Part shown: positions 33,917-41,855 of the stretch, piece by piece | Layout of the letters: the number at the start of each line of letters is the position of its first letter | How positions within the stretch are numbered: the first letter of the stretch is position 1 | NCBI GenBank assembly: GCA_028686345.1 | Contig: JAQUCE010000019.1 | Coordinates: forward strand, 1 to 61,344 | Direction of reading: 5' to 3' | DNA length: 61,344 nucleotides | Source of the DNA: Kiritimatiellia bacterium | GTDB lineage: Bacteria > Verrucomicrobiota > Kiritimatiellia > RFP12 > UBA1067 | Program-made: the position numbers and the translations under genes | The notes under the pieces: generated by a model | The model's input: only the letters and a program-made list of their open reading frames with translations | Database searches by the model: none | Told to the model about the DNA's origin: nothing

Positions 33917-36577
33917 CTAGCCGCCCAGCGCCACCAGCTTCATAATCTCCTCATTCGACAGCTCCGTCAAATTGATCTCGCCCGCAGCCGACAGCACCTG
34001 CTCCGCGATCGCCTGCTTCTCCTGGATCAACGCGTCGATCTTCTCTTCAATAGTCCCGTTGGAAACAAACTTATGCACCATCACATTCTTTTTCTGCCCA
34101 ATCCTGAAAGCCCGGTCAGTCGCCTGATTCTCAACCGCTGGATTCCACCAACGATCAAAGTGTATCACATGTGAAGCCGCCGTCAAATTCAAACCCGTAC
34201 CACCGGCCTTTAACGAAAGGATAAAAAAGGGCGGCCCATCCTCCATCTGAAATTCATCCACCAGCCCCTGCCGCTTGTTCACCGCTGTACCGCCATGTAG
34301 CACCAACCCGCTGCGGCCAAAGATCCCAGCCAAATGTTTTTCCAGCGGCTCGATGATCTCTCGAAACTGCGTGAAGATCAACACCTTCTCCTGACGCGAG
34401 GCAATCTCCTCGCAGATCTCCCCCAGCCGCAAGAACTTGCCACTCGCCGCTGCTTTGTACTCGCCATCACCGCTCAACTGACTCGGATGGTTGCAGGTCT
34501 GCTTTAACCGCATCAGCGACTGCAACACCAACCCCCGCCGCTGTATCCCGCTCGCATGCTCCAACGCCTCCGCCAACTGCTCCACACACTGGCTGTACAT
34601 CTTCACCTGCACCTTGGTCAACGAGCAGTAACACGCACGCTCTACCTTATCCGGCAGATCGCTGATAATCGTGCGATCTGTCTTCAACCTCCGTAAAATA
34701 TAAGGGCGCACCAGTTTCTGCAACGCGGCAAACTGCCACTCGCCATTGCTTCCCATGTTTTTGATAAAGCCGCGAAATGCCGCCGCTGAACCCAGCAACC
34801 CGGGATTAAGAAAATCAAACAACGACCACAAATCTCCCAACCGGTTCTCAATCGGAGTCCCGGTCAGTGCAATTCGCGACTCCGCACGCAGCTTCTTGAC
34901 CGACTTGCTCTGATTCGTTGACGGGTTTTTGATCGCCTGCGCTTCATCCAAAACCAGCAACTTCCAATCCACCTCCGCCAGCCAAACCTGACGATAAACC
35001 ATTGCATAGGTTGTTACCACCAAATCAACACCCTGGAACGCCCGCTTGGGATTCGCTGCCGCTGCCTCTAGTTCGTCGCGCGGTAATGACGTTGGATGCA
35101 CAAAAACCAACCGCAACGAAGGGGCAAAACGCTGCGCCTCCAAACTCCAGTTTTTCAGCAACGATGCCGGTACCACCAGTAGCGATGGCTGCGGAGCGTC
35201 GCCCCTCGACTGATAATGCAGCAGCAATGCCAGCACCTGAATCGTCTTGCCCAGCCCCATGTCATCCGCCAGACACGCCCCCAGCCCCAACTCACTCAGG
35301 AAGCGCAGCCACTCAACCCCATCCCGCTGATAATGCCGCAGCGTTGCCTGCAAATGCTCTGCCCCATCCATCACCTCAATTTTACCTGGATCACGCAGCT
35401 GTTCCAGCACCTTCCGTAGCTGCTCCCCTGCCGTCACATCCATCCACCCCGCAACGCTCTCCGAAACCATGGTGTCATCACTGGCACTCAGCGAAACCCC
35501 AGCCAGCATCCGCATCCCTTTCACAAAAGAAACACCGTCATCCCCCACCTGCTCACGCAATTTCACCCAATGATCCAGTGCCTCCTGCAGCTTCTCTTTA
35601 TCAACCTCAACCCACTGCCCCTTAATGCTGATCAGCCCATCCTCACCGGCTAACAGCTCTTCAATCTCTGCCTGCGTAAGCTTCTCGCCTCCCAGCATCA
35701 CCCCCACATCAAAATCCAGCAACGCATTCTTACCCACCACCGATGTTTTGTTGCTGTCAATCGTGACACTAACTCGCGGACGTGCCCGTTTCTTCCACCA
35801 GTCAGGAATCTTAACCGTCAGCCCGCTCTCCTCCATGGCCGGGATATCCTGCAGAAACCTAAAGGCCTCTGTACTCCGCATTGCTGTTGCATCATAGACC
35901 CTGCCGCTCTCCACCAGCTCCTTAACCCACTCCAAGGTTGAGCACGCCCTCTCAACCGGCACGAGCAGGCGCACCAGTGCCGCCTTGTTGCGCTCACCAG
36001 CATACTGCGTCAGTGCCTGCCGCAACCTGACGTGCTTAACCTTGCCGCCCTGGCTAAACCCGCTGGCATATGTTGCCAGAAATGCAAAAGGGCGCGTTTC
36101 ATCGGCTTTATTCTCCGCCAGATGAAAACACACCCTGCCAACCTGCTGCCACTTAGGCGCGTATTTTTTCAGAAAAGGGGCAACGCCCCTGTCCTCAACA
36201 ATCCGCAGCTCGCACCAGCTGCGCAACGCCCCTGAGACCCGCGTTAAAACATCCAGCGTAAGATACTCGCCCCCCTCCATCGGCGGTGCCGACAGCACCA
36301 GCTCCGCTAAATACGAATCCGACACATCGCTGATCGTCACATCCTCAGCACCCTCGGGAATCTGGCACAGCTCTGTTATCACCAGCTCCGCCACGCGCTG
36401 CCAGTACTTCAGTGTCAGCTCAGCTCCAAACCGATACTTCTTAGCCCCCAAGAGGAACAACCCCTCCACCCAATCGCCCTTAAACGCAGCCGCAACCTCC
36501 TGTGCAACCTTGGTTTCACCCTCCCCCGCCACAAACCGCAGCTGCCCCCCGGGTGTTAATTTAATTTGATCTTCCAT
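33917..36577 (-). CDS. SNF2-family DEAD/DEAH-box helicase (HepA/YwqA-like)
   Basis: An 886-residue ATPase. The N-terminal 400 residues are the bacterial SNF2-associated region (ILTVKIPDWWKKRARPRV-type block present). The motor shows ADDMGLGKTIQ, LDEAQAIKN, TGTPIENR, LSLKAGGTGLNLTAA and QATDRAFRIGQ. Bacterial SNF2 proteins of this size assist RNA polymerase recycling or recombination. GGAG lies 5 bases before the ATG at 36577. The 71 in-frame codons upstream are GPE. It pairs with the SWIM-HTH protein directly downstream. Confidence 0.9.
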   Translation of the reverse strand: MEDQIKLTPGGQLRFVAGEGETKVAQEVAAAFKGDWVEGLFLLGAKKYRFGAELTLKYWQRVAELVITELCQIPEGAEDVTISDVSDSYLAELVLSAPPMEGGEYLTLDVLTRVSGALRSWCELRIVEDRGVAPFLKKYAPKWQQVGRVCFHLAENKADETRPFAFLATYASGFSQGGKVKHVRLRQALTQYAGERNKAALVRLLVPVERACSTLEWVKELVESGRVYDATAMRSTEAFRFLQDIPAMEESGLTVKIPDWWKKRARPRVSVTIDSNKTSVVGKNALLDFDVGVMLGGEKLTQAEIEELLAGEDGLISIKGQWVEVDKEKLQEALDHWVKLREQVGDDGVSFVKGMRMLAGVSLSASDDTMVSESVAGWMDVTAGEQLRKVLEQLRDPGKIEVMDGAEHLQATLRHYQRDGVEWLRFLSELGLGACLADDMGLGKTIQVLALLLHYQSRGDAPQPSLLVVPASLLKNWSLEAQRFAPSLRLVFVHPTSLPRDELEAAAANPKRAFQGVDLVVTTYAMVYRQVWLAEVDWKLLVLDEAQAIKNPSTNQSKSVKKLRAESRIALTGTPIENRLGDLWSLFDFLNPGLLGSAAAFRGFIKNMGSNGEWQFAALQKLVRPYILRRLKTDRTIISDLPDKVERACYCSLTKVQVKMYSQCVEQLAEALEHASGIQRRGLVLQSLMRLKQTCNHPSQLSGDGEYKAAASGKFLRLGEICEEIASRQEKVLIFTQFREIIEPLEKHLAGIFGRSGLVLHGGTAVNKRQGLVDEFQMEDGPPFFILSLKAGGTGLNLTAASHVIHFDRWWNPAVENQATDRAFRIGQKKNVMVHKFVSNGTIEEKIDALIQEKQAIAEQVLSAAGEINLTELSNEEIMKLVALGG

Positions 36578-36611
36578 ATTTTCTCCGCGCCTTGCTGCGC
36601 TGGTTTGATGC

Positions 36612-36962
36612 GCTTTTTTGCAACCACCCAGTGGTTGCAAATTCGTGTTTAAAACCCGTGGCCAGGCAACCACCCCTTTTAACCTCGGCATTGCAACCAC
36701 TCCGTGGTTGCAATAACCCGCGCCCCACAAGCGCCAGCCTGCCCGCTCCGCCCTTTTAACCTCGGCATTGCAACCACTCCGTGGTTGCAATAACCCCCGC
36801 CCTTCAGCCGCCAGCCTGCCCGCTCCGCCCTTTTAACCTCGGCATTGCAACCACTGTGTGGTTGCAATAACCCCGCGCCCTTCAGCCGCCTGCCGTGCGC
36901 TTCCCTTTTAACCTCGTCATTGCAACCACTCCGTGGTTGCAATAACCCGCCCTTCAGCCGGC
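36612..36962 (-). repeat. Longest GPE array: four body units and one terminal unit
   Basis: Body palindromes at about 36691-36711, 36767-36787, 36845-36865 and 36925-36945, spaced 76-80 bp with loops TCC, TCC, TGT, TCC; terminal palindrome at 36619-36638 (loop CCA). Each body unit is followed by a less conserved 30-bp segment containing GGCGGCTGAAGGGCG. Confidence 0.93.
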
Positions 36963-36970
36963 TGCTTCGC

Positions 36971-37648
36971 TCACCCCCCCAACCCCGGCACCTCAACCTC
37001 CGGCAAGTCCCGAAACACCCGATGCAGCAGCTTGCTCTTTGGAAAGACAATCACCCAGGCCGTCAGAAAGATCAGCATCATATCCGTCCACAGTGAAAAA
37101 CGGCGCTGATACCACAGCTCCAGCTCGCCTTTAGCCGGTGCAATATAGCGCCCGTAAAATTCACTGGCCCCCATCCCGCACTCCGAGAGCAGCCGCTCTT
37201 CATCCCGAAACACAATCGAGCCAATCCCGGTCAGCCCTGGCTTCACATTGTAAATCTTCTCTCTGACATGACGAGGATACGGATCAAAGGTCTTATCCAC
37301 CAAGGGACGCGGACCAACGATCGACATATCACCCTTAAAAATATTGACCAGCTGCGGCAACTCATTGATCTTGGTCATTCGCAGGAAGCGCCCCATGGGC
37401 AGCACCCGCGGATCACGCCGGGTAGTGTGCAGCCCTCCCGCCAAACTGGGGCTCGCTTTCAGCATGGTCGCGAACTTCCAAATAAAAAACCGCTTGTTCT
37501 TAAACCCAATCCGCTCCTGAAAATAAAAAACATAGTGCTCGCCTGTCAGCAGCAGTCCAACACAAACCGGCACCAGCAGCGGTGCCAGCACCAGCAACGC
37601 CAACCCAGACAGCACAACATCCAAAAACCGTTTAAAAACCCTATACAT
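36971..37648 (-). CDS. Second polyprenyl-phosphate sugar phosphotransferase (Bac_transf family)
   Basis: A 225-residue monotopic phosphoglycosyltransferase. The membrane segment follows VFKRFLDVVLSG; then KFATMLKAS, KINELPQLVNIFKGDMSIVGPRPLVDK and PGLTGIGSIVFRDEE. The Asp of the catalytic DE pair is Asn here (INELPQ), a variant known in some relatives. It could start a second lipid-linked chain or transfer a different sugar phosphate than the PglC-like enzyme at 29017. The ATG at 37648 follows GPE half-sites. No ribosome-binding site other than the repeat-encoded AAAAAGGGG is visible. Confidence 0.88.
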   Translation of the reverse strand: MYRVFKRFLDVVLSGLALLVLAPLLVPVCVGLLLTGEHYVFYFQERIGFKNKRFFIWKFATMLKASPSLAGGLHTTRRDPRVLPMGRFLRMTKINELPQLVNIFKGDMSIVGPRPLVDKTFDPYPRHVREKIYNVKPGLTGIGSIVFRDEERLLSECGMGASEFYGRYIAPAKGELELWYQRRFSLWTDMMLIFLTAWVIVFPKSKLLHRVFRDLPEVEVPGLGG

Positions 37649-37654
37649 CGCAAC

Positions 37655-37832
37655 AACCCCTTTTTGCAACCACCCTTTTTGCAACCACCCAGTGGTTGCA
37701 ATAACCCTCAAACCAGCGGCGCCAGCCGCGGCTCAAACCAGCCCCAAAGGGGCGGCTCAAACCAGGCCGAAGGCCGTTTCAAACCAGCGCCGTCAGGCGC
37801 GTCCCCACTCCGTGGTTGCAATAATCCGCGCC
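37655..37832 (-). repeat. Chimeric GPE containing a CHA array
   Basis: A terminal-type palindrome (37682-37701) is followed on the plus strand by four CHA hairpins with arms CGGC/GCCG, GCCCC/GGGGC, GGCC/GGCC and GCGCC/GGCGC (37706-37800), and then by the right half of a body palindrome (CACTCCGTGGTTGC). The CHA therefore interrupts a GPE. The body half encodes the end of the transposase gene. Confidence 0.9.
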
Positions 37833-38701
37833 ACCGCATTCAACCGCTCGCACGCCGCCCGGTCCAGCCGCGCAAACCTCCCGAACTCGCCCGCAACTGA
37901 CACCTCCAGCAGCCGCCCCTCGCAGCATAGGTCGAACAGCTCGCCGGTCGGCTTATACCGTTCACCCATAAACATGTGCGTCAGCCTGATCGCCCGCCCG
38001 CCCCGCGCCACCACTTCATGCAACACGCGCTGCTCAAACGGTGAGATAAACGGCGATACAAACACATACCCCTGCGCCAGGTAGTCGCCCAACTGCTCCG
38101 CCAGCCCGCGCCAATCACCCTCGGTTGCCCGACGCGAAATCTGCACACGCACCCGACGCGGATGGCCCAGCAGAAACAAATTCCCGAAACCAAACAGCCG
38201 CGCCCCATCCGGCAGGGTCAGCACCTGCTTCGGCTTACGAAACAACTCCGGATGCGCCTTGAGCAGCCGGTAGCGCCGCACATTATCACGAATATATGCC
38301 ACCTCACGCGCCAGATGCTCCGGCCCGAAAACAAGGCTGTCATTCATGCCCCTCTCAAACACCTGGAAGCTCTCCTTGCGGAACAGCTCCCGACACTCCC
38401 GGTCAACCCCAATCTTAAAGCCGCGGATCACCCGCTGCAGTGTCACTCCCTCCGGCAGCTGCCGCACCACATGCACCATAACATGCAGGTGATCCGGCAT
38501 GATCTGATACTGGCCGATCTTCACCGCTTCGTAGTAGCCAGGAATGCCGCCCAGTTCTTCCTGCACCACCTTGCCAATCGCACTCAGCGTAAACGCCTCC
38601 TGTGTGATACGGCACAGCCACATGCCCGCCCGCGTCTTGAGCGTCACCATGGCCACTCCCGGCCGGTTATAGTCGTAGCCGCTTTGCTTTCGGTTTCCCA
38701 T
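37793..38701 (-). CDS. Y1/IS200-type (RAYT-like) transposase with extra C-terminal domain
   Basis: A 302-residue protein. Residues about 10-155 are a tyrosine HUH transposase domain of the REP-associated type: HUH motif in IMPDHLHVMVHV (His71, His73) and the candidate nucleophile Tyr136 in EVAYIRDNVRRY. Residues about 160-290 form an additional domain, with FVSPFISPFEQRVLHEVVARGG, IRLTHMF and KPTGELFDLCCEGRLLEV, which resembles a Rossmann/DprA-like segment seen attached to IS200-like domains in some Bacteroidetes proteins (recollection, not a search). RAYTs cut single-stranded palindromic REPs. The gene lies between GPE arrays and ends within one, which fits such a partnership. SD-like AAGGGG precedes the ATG, supplied by the repeat. 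Confidence 0.8.
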   Translation of the reverse strand: MGNRKQSGYDYNRPGVAMVTLKTRAGMWLCRITQEAFTLSAIGKVVQEELGGIPGYYEAVKIGQYQIMPDHLHVMVHVVRQLPEGVTLQRVIRGFKIGVDRECRELFRKESFQVFERGMNDSLVFGPEHLAREVAYIRDNVRRYRLLKAHPELFRKPKQVLTLPDGARLFGFGNLFLLGHPRRVRVQISRRATEGDWRGLAEQLGDYLAQGYVFVSPFISPFEQRVLHEVVARGGRAIRLTHMFMGERYKPTGELFDLCCEGRLLEVSVAGEFGRFARLDRAACERLNAVARIIATTEWGRA

Positions 38702-38706
38702 TGGCA

Positions 38707-39056
38707 CCCCTTTTTGAGACCACTCAGTGGTCTCAAATTCGTGATTAAAAGCCCATGTTCTTCAGCCGCCTGCCGCGTGCTTCCCTTTTAACCTCGGCAT
38801 TGCAACCACTCTATGGTTGCAATAACCCGCGCCCCTCAAGCGCCAGCCTGCCCGCTCCGCCCTTTTAACCTCGGCATTGCAACCACTTTGTGGTTGCAAT
38901 AACCCGCGCCCTTCAGCCGCCTGCCGCTCGCACCGCCCTTTTAACCTCGGCATTGCAACCACTTTGTGGTTGCAATAACCCTCGCCCTTCAGCCGCCTGC
39001 CTGCACGCTCCGCCCTTTTAACCTCGGCATTGCAACCACTCCGTGGTTGCAATAAC
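38707..39056 (-). repeat. GPE array upstream of the transposase
   Basis: Four body palindromes (about 38801-38821, 38877-38897, 38956-38976, 39032-39052; loops TCT/TTT/TTT/TCC) and one terminal palindrome GAGACCAC-TCA-GTGGTCTC (38719-38738) directly before the RAYT start. The right-most unit encodes the last residues of the ERCC4 nuclease. Confidence 0.93.
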
Positions 39057-39692
39057 ACCCGCAATAACCTCCCGCACCCTCCGCGCCGTCTTCTCCCCAA
39101 TCCCCTCCACCTCTGCCAGCTCCTCGGCTTCCGCCATCATCACAGCCTCAACGCTGCCAAAGGCCTCCAACAGGCTCTCAGCCCTCTCGCGTCCAATGCC
39201 CGGCAATCCCTGCAGGACAAAAAGCTGGCGCGTGCGCAGCTTTTTCGGGCGATACCCATGTCTGAGGATCGCGCTCCTGCTAAAGCGCTCGCTCTGCTGC
39301 ACTGTGTAACCCATCAGCCGCACCACTTCCTCGGCATCCATGGCGCGCAACACAGGAATCCCGAAAAAAACTCCCAGCGTGATCAGCGCGCCTTGAATTG
39401 CCTCACGCGAGACACGGCTTTTAGCACACTCCTTTGACCCGCCCTCCAAGATCATCACCACATGGCCATCCCAGCCTAACATCCTGATTGCCTGTCTGAA
39501 CAAACGACCATCCACCAGCGAGGCGCAAAAATCAACCATGGTTTTCCGTTCAAACAACCAGCTTTGATTAACAATAAAATCCCCAACCTTCAGCCGCTCA
39601 ACCCTGACGTTCTCCACCCCCGCACTCTTAAACAACCCAACAAAGGCCTCCGGCTCACGGTCATCAATCGCAACATCAGTTATCCCGCTCAT
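39018..39692 (-). CDS. ERCC4-type nuclease with helix-hairpin-helix domain
   Basis: A 224-residue XPF/Mus81-type structure-specific endonuclease. The catalytic residues are visible as Asp in AIDDREPE and the ERKxxxD motif in FERKTMVDF. Two C-terminal HhH motifs (LQGLPGIGRERAES and AEVEGIGEKTARR) bind duplex DNA. Eukaryotic and archaeal relatives cut 3' flaps and branched DNA; free-standing bacterial members are less common. The ATG at 39692 has AAGGGG 6-7 bases upstream, from the GPE terminal unit. The C-terminus IATTEWLQCRG is GPE-encoded. Its place beside a RAYT and SNF2 genes suggests work on hairpin or branched DNA. Confidence 0.87.
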   Translation of the reverse strand: MSGITDVAIDDREPEAFVGLFKSAGVENVRVERLKVGDFIVNQSWLFERKTMVDFCASLVDGRLFRQAIRMLGWDGHVVMILEGGSKECAKSRVSREAIQGALITLGVFFGIPVLRAMDAEEVVRLMGYTVQQSERFSRSAILRHGYRPKKLRTRQLFVLQGLPGIGRERAESLLEAFGSVEAVMMAEAEELAEVEGIGEKTARRVREVIAGVIATTEWLQCRG

Positions 39693-39698
39693 GCTCAA

Positions 39699-39994
39699 CC
39701 CCTTTTTGAGACCACTCAGTGGTCTCAAATTCGTGATTAAAACCCACGGCCAGGCAACCAACCCTTTTAACCTCGGCATTGCAACCACTCCGTGGTTGCA
39801 ATAACACCCGCCCTTCAGCCGCCCGCCGCCCGCTTCCCTTTTAACCTCGTCATTGCAACCACTCTGTGGTTGCAATAACCCCCTCAAACCAGCGGCGCAA
39901 GCCGCGGCTCAAACCAGGCGCGAAGCGCCGTTCAAACAGCGGCGCAGCCGCGTCAACCGCTGGCGCAGCCAGCTTCAACCGTGCCGAAGGCACC
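39699..39994 (-). repeat. GPE array joined to a CHA array
   Basis: GPE terminal palindrome GAGACCAC..GTGGTCTC (39707-39727) and two body units (39781-39801, 39855-39875), followed by CHA hairpins with stems CGGC/GCCG, GGCGC/GCGCC, CGGC/GCCG, CTGGC/GCCAG and GTGCC/GGCAC (39886-39993). It ends at the stop of the sugar dehydratase gene. Confidence 0.92.
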
Positions 39995-41536
39995 TCACAT
40001 CTTCCCATCCAACCCCTTGCCTGTCTCAATATGCTCGAAATTCGGCAGATAATCCCTCAAAACCTCCACCACCTTTGCTTTGGTGATCGCCTCACCCTCA
40101 AAAAGGGTGCGCAATTTAACAAAAATCTCGTCAATCTCACGCATCGGACGCTTCTTCGAGTTCTTAACCACCCCCAGGTTCACAAACTTCTCCAAGTCCA
40201 GCTCCTCGCCCGGCGTGTAAAACTCCTCAAACGCCTTCTCCCCGCTGGTGTCGGAGGCAAAGAAATAAACCGGCCACTTGCCACCCTTTTTGCAACCACT
40301 CAGTGGTTGCAAATTCGTGTTTAAAGCCTTACGCCCCTCAACCGCCTGGCTGCCACGCTCCTTTTTCCCCTCGTCACTGCGGCCATCGGGTGGTTGCGCC
40401 GCTCCGCGCCCTTCAGCACCAAGCTCGTGCTTCCCTTTTAACCTCGGCATTGCAACCACTCCGTGGTTGCAATCATCTCCCCGCCCTTCAGCCGCCCGCC
40501 GCTCGCTCCGCCCTGTTAACCTCGGCATTGCAACCACTGTGTGGTTGCAATCATCTCCGCGCCCTTCAGCCGCCAGCCGCTCGCTTCCCCTTTTAACCTC
40601 GGCATTGCAACCACTTTGTGGTTGCAATAACCCCCGCGCCTCCGCCTCGCTCCCGCACTCCTGCACCCCCAGCCCCAGCGCTGCCAGCAGCTCCCTGGCA
40701 ATCCACTCAAACGGGATCATGTCGCGCTCCTCATCCAGCCGCGGAAAGACAATATCACCGCTCTCGCCCATCACCGATGCCATCAGACAAAGCTCGCCCG
40801 CCTCAATCAATGAAACGAAAAACCGGCGAATCCCCAGCGGACACGACCACGGTTGCCGCTTAGCAATCCGCTCCAAGAACCCTGCGGGCAGGCTGCCATT
40901 GGAAAAGGCCACATTGGCAAAACGCGCGGTTTTGATCGGCAACCGCTCGGAGTAGGCCATGATCAGCTCCTCCATCAGCTTCTTGCTGGCACCCATAATA
41001 TTCACCGGATTGGCAGCCTTATCAGTGGAGACACAAAAAAAGTGCTCGGGCGGATATTCGCACAGCAGATCCAGCAACCCGCGCGCGCGCAGCAGATTGT
41101 TCTCAATCATGGCTTCAATTGAAAAAACATCCTTCTCACTACGCACATGCTTATGCGCGGCAAAGTTGGCCACTATCTGGAACGGTCCATGCGCCTCAAA
41201 AAGCTTGGCAAAGACCGCATCACCGAAGTTAACCGGATAGGTCACAAACTCATCCGGTATGCAATAGCTGCCGTCGCTACGCAGATCGCGCACCAGCTCG
41301 GTCAAGCCATTCTCATTGATATCAACCACATACAACGCAGCCACATCATAACGCAGGATCGCTTTGATGTAGTGCGAGCCAATCGACCCTGCACCGCCGA
41401 TCACCAGCACGCGCTTGCCATCAATCTGTTGGTGCAGCTCCGCATCATATCTCTCAAAGTCATCGGCCAGCAAACTCCGCTCGCGCCCTGTGACCTTCTC
41501 CCGTATAAACCGCTCTAAATCAAATCCCATAATCAT
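39995..41536 (-). CDS. CapD-type nucleotide-sugar dehydratase/epimerase with in-frame GPE insertion
   Basis: A 513-residue soluble SDR protein of the polysaccharide_synt_2 group. GGAGSIGSHYI binds NAD(P), then NFAAHKHVRSEKD, STDKAANPVNIMGASKKLMEE (Met-x3-Lys active-site form) and RFANVAFSNGSLP. After AALGLGVQECGSEAEA about 120 residues (40275-40640) are GPE-encoded; then family-like sequence resumes at WPVYFFASDTSGEKAFEEF. Removing the insert gives about 391 residues, normal for the group. Substrate probably UDP-HexNAc. GGAG lies 7 bases before the ATG at 41536. Confidence 0.88.
   Translation of the reverse strand: MIMGFDLERFIREKVTGRERSLLADDFERYDAELHQQIDGKRVLVIGGAGSIGSHYIKAILRYDVAALYVVDINENGLTELVRDLRSDGSYCIPDEFVTYPVNFGDAVFAKLFEAHGPFQIVANFAAHKHVRSEKDVFSIEAMIENNLLRARGLLDLLCEYPPEHFFCVSTDKAANPVNIMGASKKLMEELIMAYSERLPIKTARFANVAFSNGSLPAGFLERIAKRQPWSCPLGIRRFFVSLIEAGELCLMASVMGESGDIVFPRLDEERDMIPFEWIARELLAALGLGVQECGSEAEARGLLQPQSGCNAEVKRGSERLAAEGRGDDCNHTVVAMPRLTGRSERRAAEGRGDDCNHGVVAMPRLKGKHELGAEGRGAAQPPDGRSDEGKKERGSQAVEGRKALNTNLQPLSGCKKGGKWPVYFFASDTSGEKAFEEFYTPGEELDLEKFVNLGVVKNSKKRPMREIDEIFVKLRTLFEGEAITKAKVVEVLRDYLPNFEHIETGKGLDGKM
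40275..40640 (-). repeat. GPE insertion inside the CapD-like gene
   Basis: Minus-strand order: three body units (palindromes about 40603-40623, 40531-40551, 40451-40471), one variant unit with GCGGCCATCGGGTGGTTGC (about 40379-40397), and one terminal unit (40290-40309). All are open in the gene frame; the reading uses both permitted GPE frames. Confidence 0.92.
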
Positions 41537-41552
41537 GATGTTTCTCCAAAAT

Positions 41553-41855
41553 TTGTCGTTTTGCAACCACCTTTTTGCAACCACCTTTTTTGCAACCACT
41601 CAGTGGTTGCAAATTCGAGTTTAAAACCTTACGCCCCTCAACCGCCTGGCGGCCACGCTCCCTTTTTTCCTCGTCACTGCGGCCATCGGGTGGTTGCACC
41701 GCTTCGCTCCCTTCAACCGCCTGCCGCTCGCTTCCCCTTTTAACCTCGTCATTGCAACCACTTTGTGGTTGCAATAACCCGCGCCCTTCAGCCGCCTGCC
41801 ACTCGCTTCCCCTTTTAACCTCGGCATTGCAACCACTGTGTGGTTGCAATAATCT
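41553..41855 (-). repeat. Intergenic GPE array
   Basis: Two body units (41828-41848, 41754-41774), one GCGGCCATCGGGTGGTTGC variant unit (41679-41697), a terminal unit (41594-41613) and two stacked half-sites GCAACCACCTTTTT (41561-41590). It fills the gap from the epimerase stop to the ribosome-binding site of the CapD-like gene. Confidence 0.93.

Noticed and set aside
29765-36577. DISARM- or other named defence system because of SNF2 helicases
   Set aside because: No DrmA/DrmB-like gene, phospholipase or DNA methyltransferase accompanies them; the SWIM partners point to the generic SNF2/SWIM pair.
40278-40955. A 225-codon plus-strand ORF rich in SLRPSGGC and LQPLCGC
   Set aside because: It is the antisense of GPE units and of the CapD-like gene.
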